From positions 248,001 through 312,000 of the forward strand of contig NZ_CP080572.1 in the NCBI RefSeq assembly GCF_023746595.1: a stretch of 64,000 nt of DNA. Direction: 5' to 3'. A program made the translations under genes and the position numbers. This document shows, one piece after another, positions 1 to 9,080 of this stretch (position 1 is its first letter; each line of letters starts with the position of its first letter). Under the pieces are notes generated by a model. It was not told the origin of the DNA and did no database searches. It was given only the letters and a program-made list of their open reading frames with translations. This DNA is from Thermococcus argininiproducens (GTDB taxonomy: Archaea; Methanobacteriota_B; Thermococci; Thermococcales; Thermococcaceae).

Positions 1-417
1 CTCAATACTTAGGGTCATATTATCCACAGGGATGAAATAGTGTTCATACCTCAATTTCTTTAAAAATGTCTCCTCTTCCATCATCTCCCCGGAATAGAAA
101 GAGTTTTCCTTGAAGTCTACAATCTGATATTTTGTCCATTTTTCTGCTCCTTTTTCGCGGGTGTGATAGATTAGGTTTTTCCTCAATTTTCCCTCATCCC
201 CCGATTTAAACTCATATTCCGGCCAGAACAGCGCGTGATTGTTGATGTTGGACACGAGGGAAAAAACCTCCTCAACCCTTGCATCAATAAGCACTGCTAT
301 CCTGACACAATGAGAAAAACCTCGGGGTGCTTTACACTCTAAAAACTCAACCTGTGTATTTTTAAGGCTCTTAACAATTGTGTGAATCTCCTGCTCGTCG
401 TATCTTTTAGAATTCAT
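1..417 (-). CDS. SRPBCC (START-like) ligand-binding protein, 3' end outside window
   Basis: The frame stays open for 139 codons from an ATG at 417 to the window edge. GGTGGG lies a few bases upstream as a ribosome site. The protein begins MNSKRYDEQEIHTIVK and then shows the beta-alpha pattern of polyketide-cyclase/SRPBCC proteins, for example IDARVEEVFSLVSNINNHALFWPEY around residues 47-71, where the hydrophobic cavity helix follows the first strand. No ligand or partner can be inferred. The family call rests on pattern only, and the C-terminal part is missing because the window ends. Confidence 0.6.
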   Translation of the reverse strand, partial: MNSKRYDEQEIHTIVKSLKNTQVEFLECKAPRGFSHCVRIAVLIDARVEEVFSLVSNINNHALFWPEYEFKSGDEGKLRKNLIYHTREKGAEKWTKYQIVDFKENSFYSGEMMEEETFLKKLRYEHYFIPVDNMTLSIE

Positions 418-516
418 TTCCCACCGCCTTCATTTATCAAGCAGATTCATCTATATTCTGACAAAATTAGAGGGATAACTTAAAAAATATAAAAATATGC
501 AAACAAATGGGATGAA

Positions 517-816
517 CTAACTTTCTAGGAGCTTCCTCTTTCTTCTCTCGTATTCTTCGTCGTCTATTTCTCCTCTTGCATATTTCTCGTCAAGTATTTC
601 AAGTGCTCGATTTTTTGATGTCTTTGTAGCTCCACTTGAGCTCTGCTCGATTATCCACTTAATGAACCATACTACTGCCACTATTATTGCAACCCAGAAT
701 AAGAGCATGAATATTGCCCCGACGATCCCAAAGTAACCAAATCCCATCATGTCGTGCCACCCCCATTCAAATTCTCCCATGTGAACGAGATAATTTCCAA
801 AATTTTCAAACATCAT
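517..816 (-). CDS. Small membrane protein with C-terminal SHOCT domain
   Basis: This 99-residue protein has one membrane helix (GAIFMLLFWVAIIVAVVWF, about residues 33-51) after an amphipathic N-terminus. It ends in a SHOCT motif of about 30 residues (ALEILDEKYARGEIDDEEY), a short helical hairpin common at the C-termini of membrane and phage proteins with no settled function. I start at the ATG at 816; a GTG at 831 is possible, but GAGGCGA reads as the ribosome site for 816. A TATA-like CTTTATAGA lies about 30 bases further upstream, so the transcript leader is short. Confidence 0.75.
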   Translation of the reverse strand: MMFENFGNYLVHMGEFEWGWHDMMGFGYFGIVGAIFMLLFWVAIIVAVVWFIKWIIEQSSSGATKTSKNRALEILDEKYARGEIDDEEYERRKRKLLES

Positions 817-1009
817 TTTTGCTCGCCTCACTCATTACTTATCTATAAAGAGTTATATCTCTTATTTTTACCAAAGTGCAAAAATAACAACCTACAATTT
901 CACAAAAAATAAAGTAATATAAGTTTTTTACTTTCAGTCTAGAATCCCTTCCCTCTCTCCTACCTCTTTTTAACCCCACTATCTTCAATGTATTATGAAC
1001 ATCAACCCC

Positions 1010-1573
1010 TCAGGCCTTTCTCCCAGTAAGAAAGATTTCAAGAATTTCCTTTTTCAGATCTCTGATATCAAAATATTCCCCTGCCATTAGATAATGGATG
1101 GTCAAACCATCCAAAAGAGCCCCAAAAAGTATTGCCCTTACCCTTGGATTTAAGACTCCAAGTTCCTCAAAAATACTATCGAAGAGCTCTAAATACTCCT
1201 CATAAAATCCCTTCCACTGTTCCAACTCGTTTCCATGTTTGATACTCTCTTCATAAACCTCTAAGAAAAAACGCGAAAGTTTTGGGTTATTCAAAATAAA
1301 CTCAAATGAATAATCAACCAGCGCTTTAAACTTATCTTCCGGCGACTTTGCACTTAGAATTTTAGGAAATATTGTCTTAGCCCACTGGTCAAATCCATAA
1401 AACAACGCTTCTTTAGCAAGCTCATATTTTGAGGAAAAGTGATAGAAAAGCCCTCCTTTTGAGAGTCCAACTTTTTTCGCAATTTCCTCCATTGAAACAT
1501 TATCATAAGCTCTCTCGCTAAAAAGTTCAAGAGCAACCTCTAAAATCCTCTCTTTAGTTTCTTTCCTCCTCAT
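1010..1573 (-). CDS. TetR-family transcriptional repressor
   Basis: This 187-residue protein has the classic TetR N-terminal helix-turn-helix: residues 1-50 include RILEVALELFSERAYDNVSM and then EIAKKVGLSKGGLFYHFSSK. The helical ligand-binding part that follows is unrelated in detail to better-known members. It lies 32 bases downstream of the RND exporter gene on the same strand, so the two are probably one transcript. The inverted repeat at 4031-4044 upstream of the exporter is the obvious operator, which implies autoregulation together with the pump it controls. The ligand is unknown, but pairing with an RND-type lipid/hydrophobe exporter suggests a lipophilic inducer. Confidence 0.88.
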   Translation of the reverse strand: MRRKETKERILEVALELFSERAYDNVSMEEIAKKVGLSKGGLFYHFSSKYELAKEALFYGFDQWAKTIFPKILSAKSPEDKFKALVDYSFEFILNNPKLSRFFLEVYEESIKHGNELEQWKGFYEEYLELFDSIFEELGVLNPRVRAILFGALLDGLTIHYLMAGEYFDIRDLKKEILEIFLTGRKA

Positions 1574-1605
1574 TTTTCAACAACCCCCCCATAATCTCCA
1601 CAACT

Positions 1606-4011
1606 TCAATCACCCCTGTGCCAAAATAACCTCAAGAGAAGTGGTAAAGTTAGTACTGCCCCCACAAAACTGTATATTAATCCAAAGAGCGTTGTAATGG
1701 CGAATTGGGTAATTACTGGTATGGGTATAAGAATAAAAACTCCAAAGGCAACGAGAGTCGTTAGAGCAGAGTACAGCACCTCTTTTCCTGTGCTAGATAG
1801 AGAAATTGCATAACACTCCTCCAGAGTTTTACCTTCTTTTCTTTCAAGTGCCCAGCGATTTGCTATGTGAATTGGATAATCTATTCCTATACCAACTATT
1901 ATTGCTCCAACCATTGCAGTCATCATATTTAGTGGAATTCCCAAGAACTTCATCGTCATAAAGAGCCATCCAATGGTTATGAATGGGGGGAGAGCCGTTA
2001 GGAATCCTAAAAATAGGGAACGGTGGAAAAGACCAAACGCTATTGGGAGCACTATGAAAGCAAATGCTAAGCATAAGAAAATAGAGTTTGCCATTGAATC
2101 CCTAATGTCATCCAGCCCTCTGGCCCAGATTATTGGCATCCCCGTAAAGCTTACATTCGCGTTAATGGCCTTAAAGTCTTCTTTAAGCTCTTCCAAAAGC
2201 TTTTTGCCATGGTAACCAAGCTTTGTCCTTGTTGCAACCCTTATTATTAAGCCATCAAAGTTTCCATTTTCATCCTTGTGGAGATAATACTTCCCCATTG
2301 GAGTCTCATAGAGAGCGCTTAAGAAAGCTTTTAGCTCTGCAGGGGTTACATCACCATCGATTTTACCATCCCTATTTTTATCCACTAAGATGTAAGCGCC
2401 CGCAACTCTTTGATCTTCCATTGTGAAGAATGGAACCAGGCTTAAAATCCATTCCACACGAGCTTTTCCATCATAGACAACAACATATTTGTCATCGTTC
2501 ATATTTTCAACAGCTTTTTCAAGTTCTTCCCAGAATTTTGGGTCCGTTAACTTGCCGTCAACCCGTATGAAAACAGTCTCCGTGCCAACATCGAATTCTT
2601 CATTTAAGATATCATGAGCTTTGGTTATGTCTAAATCTGTAGCTAACTCCCCTGTGGGATCATACGAAGCTTTCATTCCAAAACCCAAAACCCAGCCAGG
2701 TAGAGCTACACCAAAAATTATGATAAGAAAGATAACCACTATCGAAGGCTTCTTAATGAGCCAGAGAAGCCTTTTGATTACACCATTTTTAACAAGTTCT
2801 CTTTTTTTAGAGGTTTTAAACTGCCTTTTGGCTTTTCTTAAGTCCAGCAACTCCCTCATAGCAGGGACAAATGTTAAGTTTAGCACAAAAATCGCCAGAA
2901 TTGAAAAAGCCGAAAGAAATCCAAAATGCCTCATGCTTGGAATTTTAGAAATTCCATTCGATGAAAAGCCTACAACAGTTGTAACCATCGCCAAAAGAAG
3001 AGCAATTCCAACTGTGGAGAGCACTAAATAAGCGGACTTCTTAGGGTCAGAAGTTTCCTTAAGCTTCTCCCTGTAGTTCATGAGCACGTGAAAAGAGAAG
3101 TCTATGCCCAAACCAAGAATTAATATGGGCACCATGCCAGCCATTACGTCAATTTTCCATCCCAAAAGCCCAGCTAGACCAAAAGTCCAAAGCATCGCTA
3201 AAAAGAGTGTTGTTAGCGAGATTGCAACATCGCTTAAGCCCTTAAAGTTAAGTATCATCAAGGCTAGGATTAAAATCAACGCAATTAAAAATGCAGGAAT
3301 TAAACGCTCCTCCGTTTTTACATAGTAGTAGTTCAAGAGCTTGAAACCGTAGGTTAGAGTTTTTGCATCAACGCTTTTGGCTGTGCTCTCAATTCTAAGC
3401 TCGGTCTTCTCAAGCTCACCATTCGAGAGGGCGGCATCTAAAGATATGTAAATCACCATCTTATTACTTTTCATAACATCTCCATCAAAGGTCTTCGGCA
3501 GAAAAACGAGAACATAATCTTTCATAACTTGAGGAACGTTTGGGTCCTCCAGAAAAGCGTTAAAAGTTCTGATTATCTCGTCTTTTGATACAAAAGAGCG
3601 TATTTCTTCCAAAACCTGTTCTTTGGAAGGATTAAAGTTTCCTTTCAGTGAAAGCTGATAGACAGCCAAAAATTCAGGAAGAGACGTTATACTCTCATCT
3701 TTGGGCTCCATTAAAGCAGAGTTAATGATGGCATCTTTCCAGATTTTCTCTGTGATATCTGCTGTTTTCCTAAAATATTCCGGCGTTAAGACATCTTCCC
3801 CCCGAATAAGTATTATCACCGGTTCCTGATTTCCAAAATCATTTTGTATATCTTCCATTATTCCCACTTCAGGGTAATTAGGAAACAGACTCTCTAAACT
3901 AGTCTCCTCTTGTAGATTAGCAGTGAAAGAAGTAAAGATAAGTGTAATGACCAAAACCAGTGCTATAGCACTTTTTGGATGAAAAGCAATCCATTTAACT
4001 ATTTTTTGCAT
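1606..4011 (-). CDS. RND superfamily exporter (MMPL/HAE3-like)
   Basis: This 801-residue membrane protein has the duplicated RND layout. An N-terminal helix (about 7-27) is followed by a large soluble loop to about 230, then helices that include GLGIDFSFHV. A second half repeats the plan with its own loop and GIGIDYPIHIANRWALE near the C-terminus. Such proteins usually export hydrophobic molecules or lipids using an ion gradient. I start at the ATG at 4011, which has GAGGGGATTG just upstream. A longer in-frame ORF to 4080 would read through the operator and has no ribosome site. It is co-transcribed with the TetR gene downstream. Confidence 0.9.
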   Translation of the reverse strand: MQKIVKWIAFHPKSAIALVLVITLIFTSFTANLQEETSLESLFPNYPEVGIMEDIQNDFGNQEPVIILIRGEDVLTPEYFRKTADITEKIWKDAIINSALMEPKDESITSLPEFLAVYQLSLKGNFNPSKEQVLEEIRSFVSKDEIIRTFNAFLEDPNVPQVMKDYVLVFLPKTFDGDVMKSNKMVIYISLDAALSNGELEKTELRIESTAKSVDAKTLTYGFKLLNYYYVKTEERLIPAFLIALILILALMILNFKGLSDVAISLTTLFLAMLWTFGLAGLLGWKIDVMAGMVPILILGLGIDFSFHVLMNYREKLKETSDPKKSAYLVLSTVGIALLLAMVTTVVGFSSNGISKIPSMRHFGFLSAFSILAIFVLNLTFVPAMRELLDLRKAKRQFKTSKKRELVKNGVIKRLLWLIKKPSIVVIFLIIIFGVALPGWVLGFGMKASYDPTGELATDLDITKAHDILNEEFDVGTETVFIRVDGKLTDPKFWEELEKAVENMNDDKYVVVYDGKARVEWILSLVPFFTMEDQRVAGAYILVDKNRDGKIDGDVTPAELKAFLSALYETPMGKYYLHKDENGNFDGLIIRVATRTKLGYHGKKLLEELKEDFKAINANVSFTGMPIIWARGLDDIRDSMANSIFLCLAFAFIVLPIAFGLFHRSLFLGFLTALPPFITIGWLFMTMKFLGIPLNMMTAMVGAIIVGIGIDYPIHIANRWALERKEGKTLEECYAISLSSTGKEVLYSALTTLVAFGVFILIPIPVITQFAITTLFGLIYSFVGAVLTLPLLLRLFWHRGD

Positions 4012-4030
4012 TTTCAATCCCCTCTTACCT

Positions 4031-4044
4031 ACCGACCAGTCGGT
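4031..4044. promoter_or_regulatory. TetR-type operator of the RND exporter operon
   Basis: ACCGACCAGTCGGT is a 6-2-6 inverted repeat (ACCGAC / GTCGGT). It sits just downstream of a TATA-like TTTAAA near 4054-4059 and overlaps the expected transcription start. This position would let the TetR protein encoded in the same operon block transcription. The symmetry and position are seen in the sequence; binding is inferred. Confidence 0.7.
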
Positions 4045-4118
4045 CATTATACTATTTAAACTTAACCCCTTAGAAAACAAAACAATGATAAAAATAGAGA
4101 AAATCCAATGTGACTACA

Positions 4119-6263
4119 TTAGACTTTCAAAAACCTCGCATTTATTGCCACTATAACTGTGCTTAAGCTCATTAACAAAGCACCAACTGCTGGACTTAAT
4201 AGTATTCCATAGCTGTAAAGTGTCCCCGCTGCCAAAGGGATTGCAAACGTATTATATCCGGTAGCCCATGCCAAGTTCTGCACCATCTTCCCATAGGTTG
4301 CCCTTGCAAGATGTATCGCTGTTATGACATCTCTGGGATCGTTTTTAACTAAAATTATATCTGCACTTTCTATTGCCACGTCAGTTCCAGCTCCAATAGC
4401 AATCCCTACATCAGCTTGAATCAAAGCTGGAGCATCGTTTATTCCGTCTCCTACCATTGCAACAATTAAACCTTCTTTTTGGAGCTCTTGTACTTTTTCA
4501 GATTTCTGATGTGGCAGTACCTCAGCAAAGAATCCATCTAAACCAAGTTCCTCCGCCACCCATTTTGCGACTTTAGCATTGTCGCCTGTGAGCATGTATG
4601 CTTTAATCCCCATCTCATGGAGCCTCTTCACAGCTTCTCGGGATTCTGGCCTTATTCTATCGGCTAAAGCCAAAGCACCTGCGAGCCTACCATCAATAAG
4701 CAAGAATACCACTGTCTTGCCCTGCTCGAGAACTTTGTTAACACGTTCATCATCTTTCCAAAGGCCTTTCTCCTTTAGAAAGCCTGGGCTCACGACGAAC
4801 ACTTCTTTACCATTAATAATCCCCTGAACGCCCTTACCTGGAAGAACTTTGGATTCTTCTATATCATAGAACTCAATGCCAAGCTCTTTAGCTTTTTCTA
4901 CTATTCCCTGAGCTATTGGGTGAGAGGAATGACTTTCTAAAGTAGCAGCATATTTTATTAGCTCTCCCTCCTCAAATTCATCAAGTGGAATAACGTCAGT
5001 TACCTCAAATTTTCCCTCGGTAAGTGTTCCTGTCTTGTCAAATACAACCACTTGAACATCCTTTGCTCTTTCAAAGGCCTCTCTGTTCCTAATAAGTATT
5101 CCCTTCTTCGCTGAAATTGATGTGGAGACCGAAACCACTAAAGGAACTGCCAGTCCAAGCGCATGCGGACAGGTTATAACCATGACGGTGACCATTCTTT
5201 CAAGAGCAAAAACAAATGGCATTCCTAAGTAAAGCCAACTACCAAGAGTTATGCTCCCTGCAGTTATCGCTATAAGAGTAAGCCAAAAAGCTGCTCTATT
5301 TGCTAAGTCTTGAGTCCTGGATCTCGTCTCTTGGGCCTGTCTTACAAGTTCAACCACCTGCATTAGATATGTATCCTTTCCAGTTTTCTCTATCCTAACT
5401 TTTATAGCACCTTCAAGATTTATTGAACCACCTATTACACCGTCTCCTACCTTCTTATAAACTGGCTTTGACTCACCTGTGAGCATTGCCTCGTTTACAC
5501 TTGTTTCTCCATCTATTATAATACCATCTGAAGGTATTTTCTCTCCAGGCTTAACAAGAACAATATCTCCCTTTTTCAATTCACTTACTGGGACATCTTT
5601 AACTCCTTCAGGAGTTATTAAGTGGGCTTCAGTTGGCATTAACTTTATTAGCTCCTCTAATGCTCTCGATGCACCAAGAACAGAACGCATCTCTATGTAG
5701 TGGCCCAGAAGCATGATGTCAATAAGTGTTGCAAGCTCCCAGTAAAAAGTTTTCCCCGGAAGTCCAAAGGTTACAGCAACACTATATGAAAACGCTACTG
5801 TAATTGCTAGGGCTATGAGAGTCATCATTCCAGGTAATTTTTTCTTGAGCTCATCTATCATGCCGTTAAGGAATGGCCAACCTCCGTAGAAGTACACTAT
5901 TGCCGAAAGTGTAAAGAGGACATAATGGTCTCCCTTAAATGTGAATGTAAATCCCAAAAACTTCTGAATTAACGGAGAGAGAAGTAATATGGGAATTGTG
6001 AGTATTGCAGAAACTATAAACCTCCTCTTGAAATCTTCCATCATCATTTTGTGATGTTCTGCATGTGAATGTTTGTGCTCTCCATGTTCATGTTTACGCA
6101 TCTCGTGCTCCTCGTGAGCATGCATTTCATGCCCTCCATGTTCTACTTCTTCATGCGTGCTCTCATGTTCCATCTGCATATGGTCTTTTTCATGTCTCTC
6201 ATGGTTCATTTCTACATGATTTTCCATATTTCCGTGTTTCTCATCAATTTTTTTCTCTTTCAT
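4119..6263 (-). CDS. copB: Copper-translocating P1B-type ATPase, CopB-like
   Basis: This 714-residue heavy-metal ATPase has a His/Met/Glu-rich N-terminus of about 70 residues in place of Cys-based HMA domains. It has eight predicted helices, a TGES actuator motif, a CPH metal-binding motif in helix 6 (VITCPHALGLAVP), DKTGT for phosphorylation and GDGINDAPAL. CPH together with a His-rich tail defines the P1B-3/CopB group, which usually exports copper. I start at the ATG at 6263 because GGTGGT lies six bases upstream; ATGs at 6284 and 6275 are also in frame. A DUF302 gene lies 70 bases upstream on the same strand. Confidence 0.92.
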   Translation of the reverse strand: MKEKKIDEKHGNMENHVEMNHERHEKDHMQMEHESTHEEVEHGGHEMHAHEEHEMRKHEHGEHKHSHAEHHKMMMEDFKRRFIVSAILTIPILLLSPLIQKFLGFTFTFKGDHYVLFTLSAIVYFYGGWPFLNGMIDELKKKLPGMMTLIALAITVAFSYSVAVTFGLPGKTFYWELATLIDIMLLGHYIEMRSVLGASRALEELIKLMPTEAHLITPEGVKDVPVSELKKGDIVLVKPGEKIPSDGIIIDGETSVNEAMLTGESKPVYKKVGDGVIGGSINLEGAIKVRIEKTGKDTYLMQVVELVRQAQETRSRTQDLANRAAFWLTLIAITAGSITLGSWLYLGMPFVFALERMVTVMVITCPHALGLAVPLVVSVSTSISAKKGILIRNREAFERAKDVQVVVFDKTGTLTEGKFEVTDVIPLDEFEEGELIKYAATLESHSSHPIAQGIVEKAKELGIEFYDIEESKVLPGKGVQGIINGKEVFVVSPGFLKEKGLWKDDERVNKVLEQGKTVVFLLIDGRLAGALALADRIRPESREAVKRLHEMGIKAYMLTGDNAKVAKWVAEELGLDGFFAEVLPHQKSEKVQELQKEGLIVAMVGDGINDAPALIQADVGIAIGAGTDVAIESADIILVKNDPRDVITAIHLARATYGKMVQNLAWATGYNTFAIPLAAGTLYSYGILLSPAVGALLMSLSTVIVAINARFLKV

Positions 6264-6333
6264 ATTGACCACCATATATTTCATATATACTTTAGATCCT
6301 TAATAACACTTTTTAATTAATAACAGTAAAAAA

Positions 6334-6792
6334 TTAAACTTTGTCAACAACATTTTTCAAAATTCTTTCAACTTGCTCTGACACTTTTAGTAACTCTTCA
6401 TTTCCTGTGATTTCTATAGCTTTAGTCGGCAACATTGCACTCACATATGTTTTCTTGTCTTTGACATACACCAGTATGTTACATGGGAGAAATGCACCGC
6501 TATTGATATCAATACTTATGAGTTGACTTGAGTAGTTTGGATTGCATGCCCCTAGGATGATATACGGCTCTATTTCAAGGCCCATTTTTTCTTTAAACAA
6601 CTTATCCACACGTATCTCACTGAGCACGCCGAAACTTTCTTTTTTAAGTTCCTCTTTAACTCTCTCTACAGCATCCTCAAAATTTAACTCCACTTCTTTC
6701 ACATAAGTGTATTCACTTTCCAAGTTTTCCACCACAGACATTCCACGAACATGCTTTATTTTCTTTTCATGACCTTTGCATTCATCCTTCAT
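6334..6792 (-). CDS. DUF302 family protein (copper-locus paralogue)
   Basis: This 152-residue protein has a charged N-terminal tail (MKDECKGHEKKIKHVRGM) and a DUF302 fold: EDAVERVKEELKKESFGVLSEI, then a Cys in LGACNPNYSSQLI and another in GAFLPCNILVYV. DUF302 proteins are small alpha/beta proteins often found near redox or metal genes; no reaction is established. The start at 6792 has GGTGATAC upstream, which beats the ATG at 6831. It sits directly upstream of copB on the same strand, so a metal-linked role is plausible but inferred. Two further DUF302 genes lie in this window. Confidence 0.82.
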   Translation of the reverse strand: MKDECKGHEKKIKHVRGMSVVENLESEYTYVKEVELNFEDAVERVKEELKKESFGVLSEIRVDKLFKEKMGLEIEPYIILGACNPNYSSQLISIDINSGAFLPCNILVYVKDKKTYVSAMLPTKAIEITGNEELLKVSEQVERILKNVVDKV

Positions 6793-6902
6793 TTTTGTAT
6801 CACCTTTTTTTATTTTCAATATCCTTATCAATTCGAAAGGTTAATAGGATTATCATTATCAGAAACAAAATTTCCATTAGGCAAATTTTACAAAATGAAA
6901 AG

Positions 6903-7799
6903 TCAAATCTGCAAGGCCTTATAAATAGCTTTCAGAAAGATGAAAATGCCCACACTAGAGGTTGTGAGGGCAACAAGAACGTTCACCTCAAGCCAAACTT
7001 CCCTAAGAAATGCATACACTATTACTGCCGAGAGGGGCATGAAGAGGACCATGACATATCTGCAAGGATTTATCTTAGAGAACTGAAAAAGAATACTCTC
7101 TCTTCCACTAAGCTTTTTGAGAGCATAGAATGAGACCCCAAGGAGCGGCAAAAGCACAAGGGGCGAAAATGGAATTGCCACAACCGTTGATAAAGCAAAA
7201 AACGCCAAAACCCCACTAAAAATCCATGTTTCTGGTTTGGTCGGCTCAAAGGTTCTAGGGTGAACCAAGTTGAAGACTATATACGATGCCATCAGAGCAA
7301 TCCCCGTTGAGAATGCATAAACTGCAAATTCAGCTGTGGTTATCGCATAACCATCCTCAAACTTCCAGTAGATTGCCCATACACCCCAAAAAACCCCGAT
7401 AAGTGCAAAAAAAGCTGCTGCTTTTTTGAACTTCCATTCACTTAAAGCATTCCCAACAAAGTAGAGACCAACAAGGACAGATATCAGCGCATGCCATGCT
7501 AAAGGAGTCCATACGAGCTGGAAAGGAAAGGCCTCATAGGCTGTCTGAACGACAACTCCTTCGACGAGCCAACCAAATAGTGCCCCGAGAAGAAAGATCG
7601 AATAAATGTCATCCACACAAAAACGTTCAAAAAATAGGAGCACGAAGAACGCCAGAACAGAATAAACAAACCACGTCACCAAAAGGCCCAAAATAGTATC
7701 TTCCGGCCTCCAACGCGCCCAGAACATCATTTCAGAGTAGAACATCAGAATGAAACCTAGTGAAAAAACTGCAAGTATTCTCTTGGAAAATTCCCTCAT
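6903..7799 (-). CDS. Polytopic membrane protein of unknown function
   Basis: I do not recognise this 298-residue protein. It is very hydrophobic, with about eight or nine helices, and aromatic and acidic residues sit in loops (MMFWARWRPEDT, FGWLVEGVVVQTAYEAF). There is no signal peptide and no clear ligand motif. The start at 7799 follows AAGGGGATACCC; an ATG at 7829 is upstream but lacks a ribosome site. It lies between the HgcAB-like gene (134 bases upstream) and the DUF302/copB pair, all on the minus strand. It might belong to either metal-linked group or to neither. Confidence 0.7.
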   Translation of the reverse strand: MREFSKRILAVFSLGFILMFYSEMMFWARWRPEDTILGLLVTWFVYSVLAFFVLLFFERFCVDDIYSIFLLGALFGWLVEGVVVQTAYEAFPFQLVWTPLAWHALISVLVGLYFVGNALSEWKFKKAAAFFALIGVFWGVWAIYWKFEDGYAITTAEFAVYAFSTGIALMASYIVFNLVHPRTFEPTKPETWIFSGVLAFFALSTVVAIPFSPLVLLPLLGVSFYALKKLSGRESILFQFSKINPCRYVMVLFMPLSAVIVYAFLREVWLEVNVLVALTTSSVGIFIFLKAIYKALQI

Positions 7800-7933
7800 G
7801 GGTATCCCCTTAAACATTAGATGATTCACTAATTAAGCTTTTACATTTTCTTTTTTTAAGCCTCTCCCTTCAGGAGGAAGAGAATGCCGGCTTCCAGAAA
7901 CTTCCTCATAAGTGTGTTTCAGGAACACATCAG

Positions 7934-9076
7934 TTATATCCTCACAAGCCTCTTGCCCATAAGGTTGAGCTTAAACTTTCTGGTAACTTCAGGCGGTATT
8001 GTCCTACCCTCGGGACTCACAAAGTAAAGGGCATCAAAGGGACATTGGACGATACACGCACCACACTGGACACATCTCTCCGCTCGGGGCATCATGGCGA
8101 CTCGCTCGATTTCATAGCAGTTCCTTGGACACACCTGCACACAGACTCCACAACCCGTGCATTTTTCTTCATCCAGGGCCACCCTCAAAAGACGTTCCTC
8201 ATGCAGGCCGCTCTTATAGACCGGGGTGCTGCCCATTAAATCTATGCTTACGAGCATAATTATGATGAACGACACAAAACCCCAGCGAAGAAGGAATTCA
8301 AAACTTAGATGTCCTGTGAAAAAGCCATACACAATGAGGAGGAAAATAAAGACTCCCTCTAGAATTAGGGGAACTCTACCAAAATCAAAGATAACGGTGT
8401 ATCTACTCACGCCAATGCCATTCTTTCTTAGATTTAAAAACTTGGAATATAGAGGGAACGAGATAAAAATCATGATGGGCAGCAGCCATGTGAGAGCAAA
8501 TAGTGGTAGCACAGCACTGCGCCATAAGAAAAATGCCAAAAAAGCCACTATTATGGAAAAAGGAAAAGCCCACATAACCGCCATTTCAATGCGGTGCAGC
8601 AGAGGGAACTTAACCTCTCGCATTTCTGGAGGTTTTTTGTAGCCATTCTTAATAAACCCGGGGATGTCTTTTGCATAGACGGGCCCCCATATTATATTCC
8701 ACCCGGTTTTTTCCTTTACCTTTCTTGCCTCAACGCCTGCCGCGGCAAGCTGAGGAAGCACAACATTTCTGTGCTTTACAAGTTTTTCAATTCCGCTCGT
8801 TTTTAAAGCTGATATGACCTCGTGATGAGTAAGATACCCTCCCGCAGCGGAACACCACACATTAATACCTTTGCTGTTGGCTACTAGAAGGTAGCAGTCT
8901 ATAGCACTCTTTTCAAGAACCCTTTTTACCCGCTCAACCGTTACACAGTAGTTGGCAGTCAGAAAGACAGGTGAATCTTCATCAGGATTTCCTATTTTAA
9001 TCAAGCCTGTCCTGCAGGGCATTGGAAACCCCCTTAGAAGAGTCCCCACGATGTTTACAATAATATATCTAAGCAT
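7934..9076 (-). CDS. Fused HgcA-HgcB-like corrinoid membrane protein with ferredoxin domain
   Basis: This 380-residue protein joins two parts that are separate genes in mercury methylators. Residues 1-150 form a corrinoid-binding domain with the cap-helix signature NVWCSAAGG (Cys75 is the candidate cobalt ligand; HgcA normally has N-V/I-W-C-A-A/G-G-K). Residues 165-290 hold four or five membrane helices. The C-terminus has two CX2CX2CX3CP clusters (CTGCGVCVQVCP and CVQCGACIVQCP) for two [4Fe-4S] clusters, as in HgcB. The HgcB C-terminal Cys pair is absent; the protein ends GKRLVRI. I start at ATG 9076, four bases after the methyltransferase stop, with GAGGAT before it. Fused HgcAB-like proteins are, as I recall, known in Thermococcales, and mercury methylation was not shown in a tested Pyrococcus. 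The substrate is unknown. Confidence 0.88.
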   Translation of the reverse strand: MLRYIIVNIVGTLLRGFPMPCRTGLIKIGNPDEDSPVFLTANYCVTVERVKRVLEKSAIDCYLLVANSKGINVWCSAAGGYLTHHEVISALKTSGIEKLVKHRNVVLPQLAAAGVEARKVKEKTGWNIIWGPVYAKDIPGFIKNGYKKPPEMREVKFPLLHRIEMAVMWAFPFSIIVAFLAFFLWRSAVLPLFALTWLLPIMIFISFPLYSKFLNLRKNGIGVSRYTVIFDFGRVPLILEGVFIFLLIVYGFFTGHLSFEFLLRWGFVSFIIIMLVSIDLMGSTPVYKSGLHEERLLRVALDEEKCTGCGVCVQVCPRNCYEIERVAMMPRAERCVQCGACIVQCPFDALYFVSPEGRTIPPEVTRKFKLNLMGKRLVRI

Positions 9077-9080
9077 ATCC

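Noticed and set aside
1606-4080. RND exporter starting at 4080
   Set aside because: That start would place the operator and ribosome site inside the gene; ATG 4011 has a good ribosome site.
7857-7900. Another IS-like hairpin between the membrane protein and the HgcAB-like gene
   Set aside because: CCTCTCCCTTCAGGAGG is only loosely similar to the end consensus and may be a terminator.
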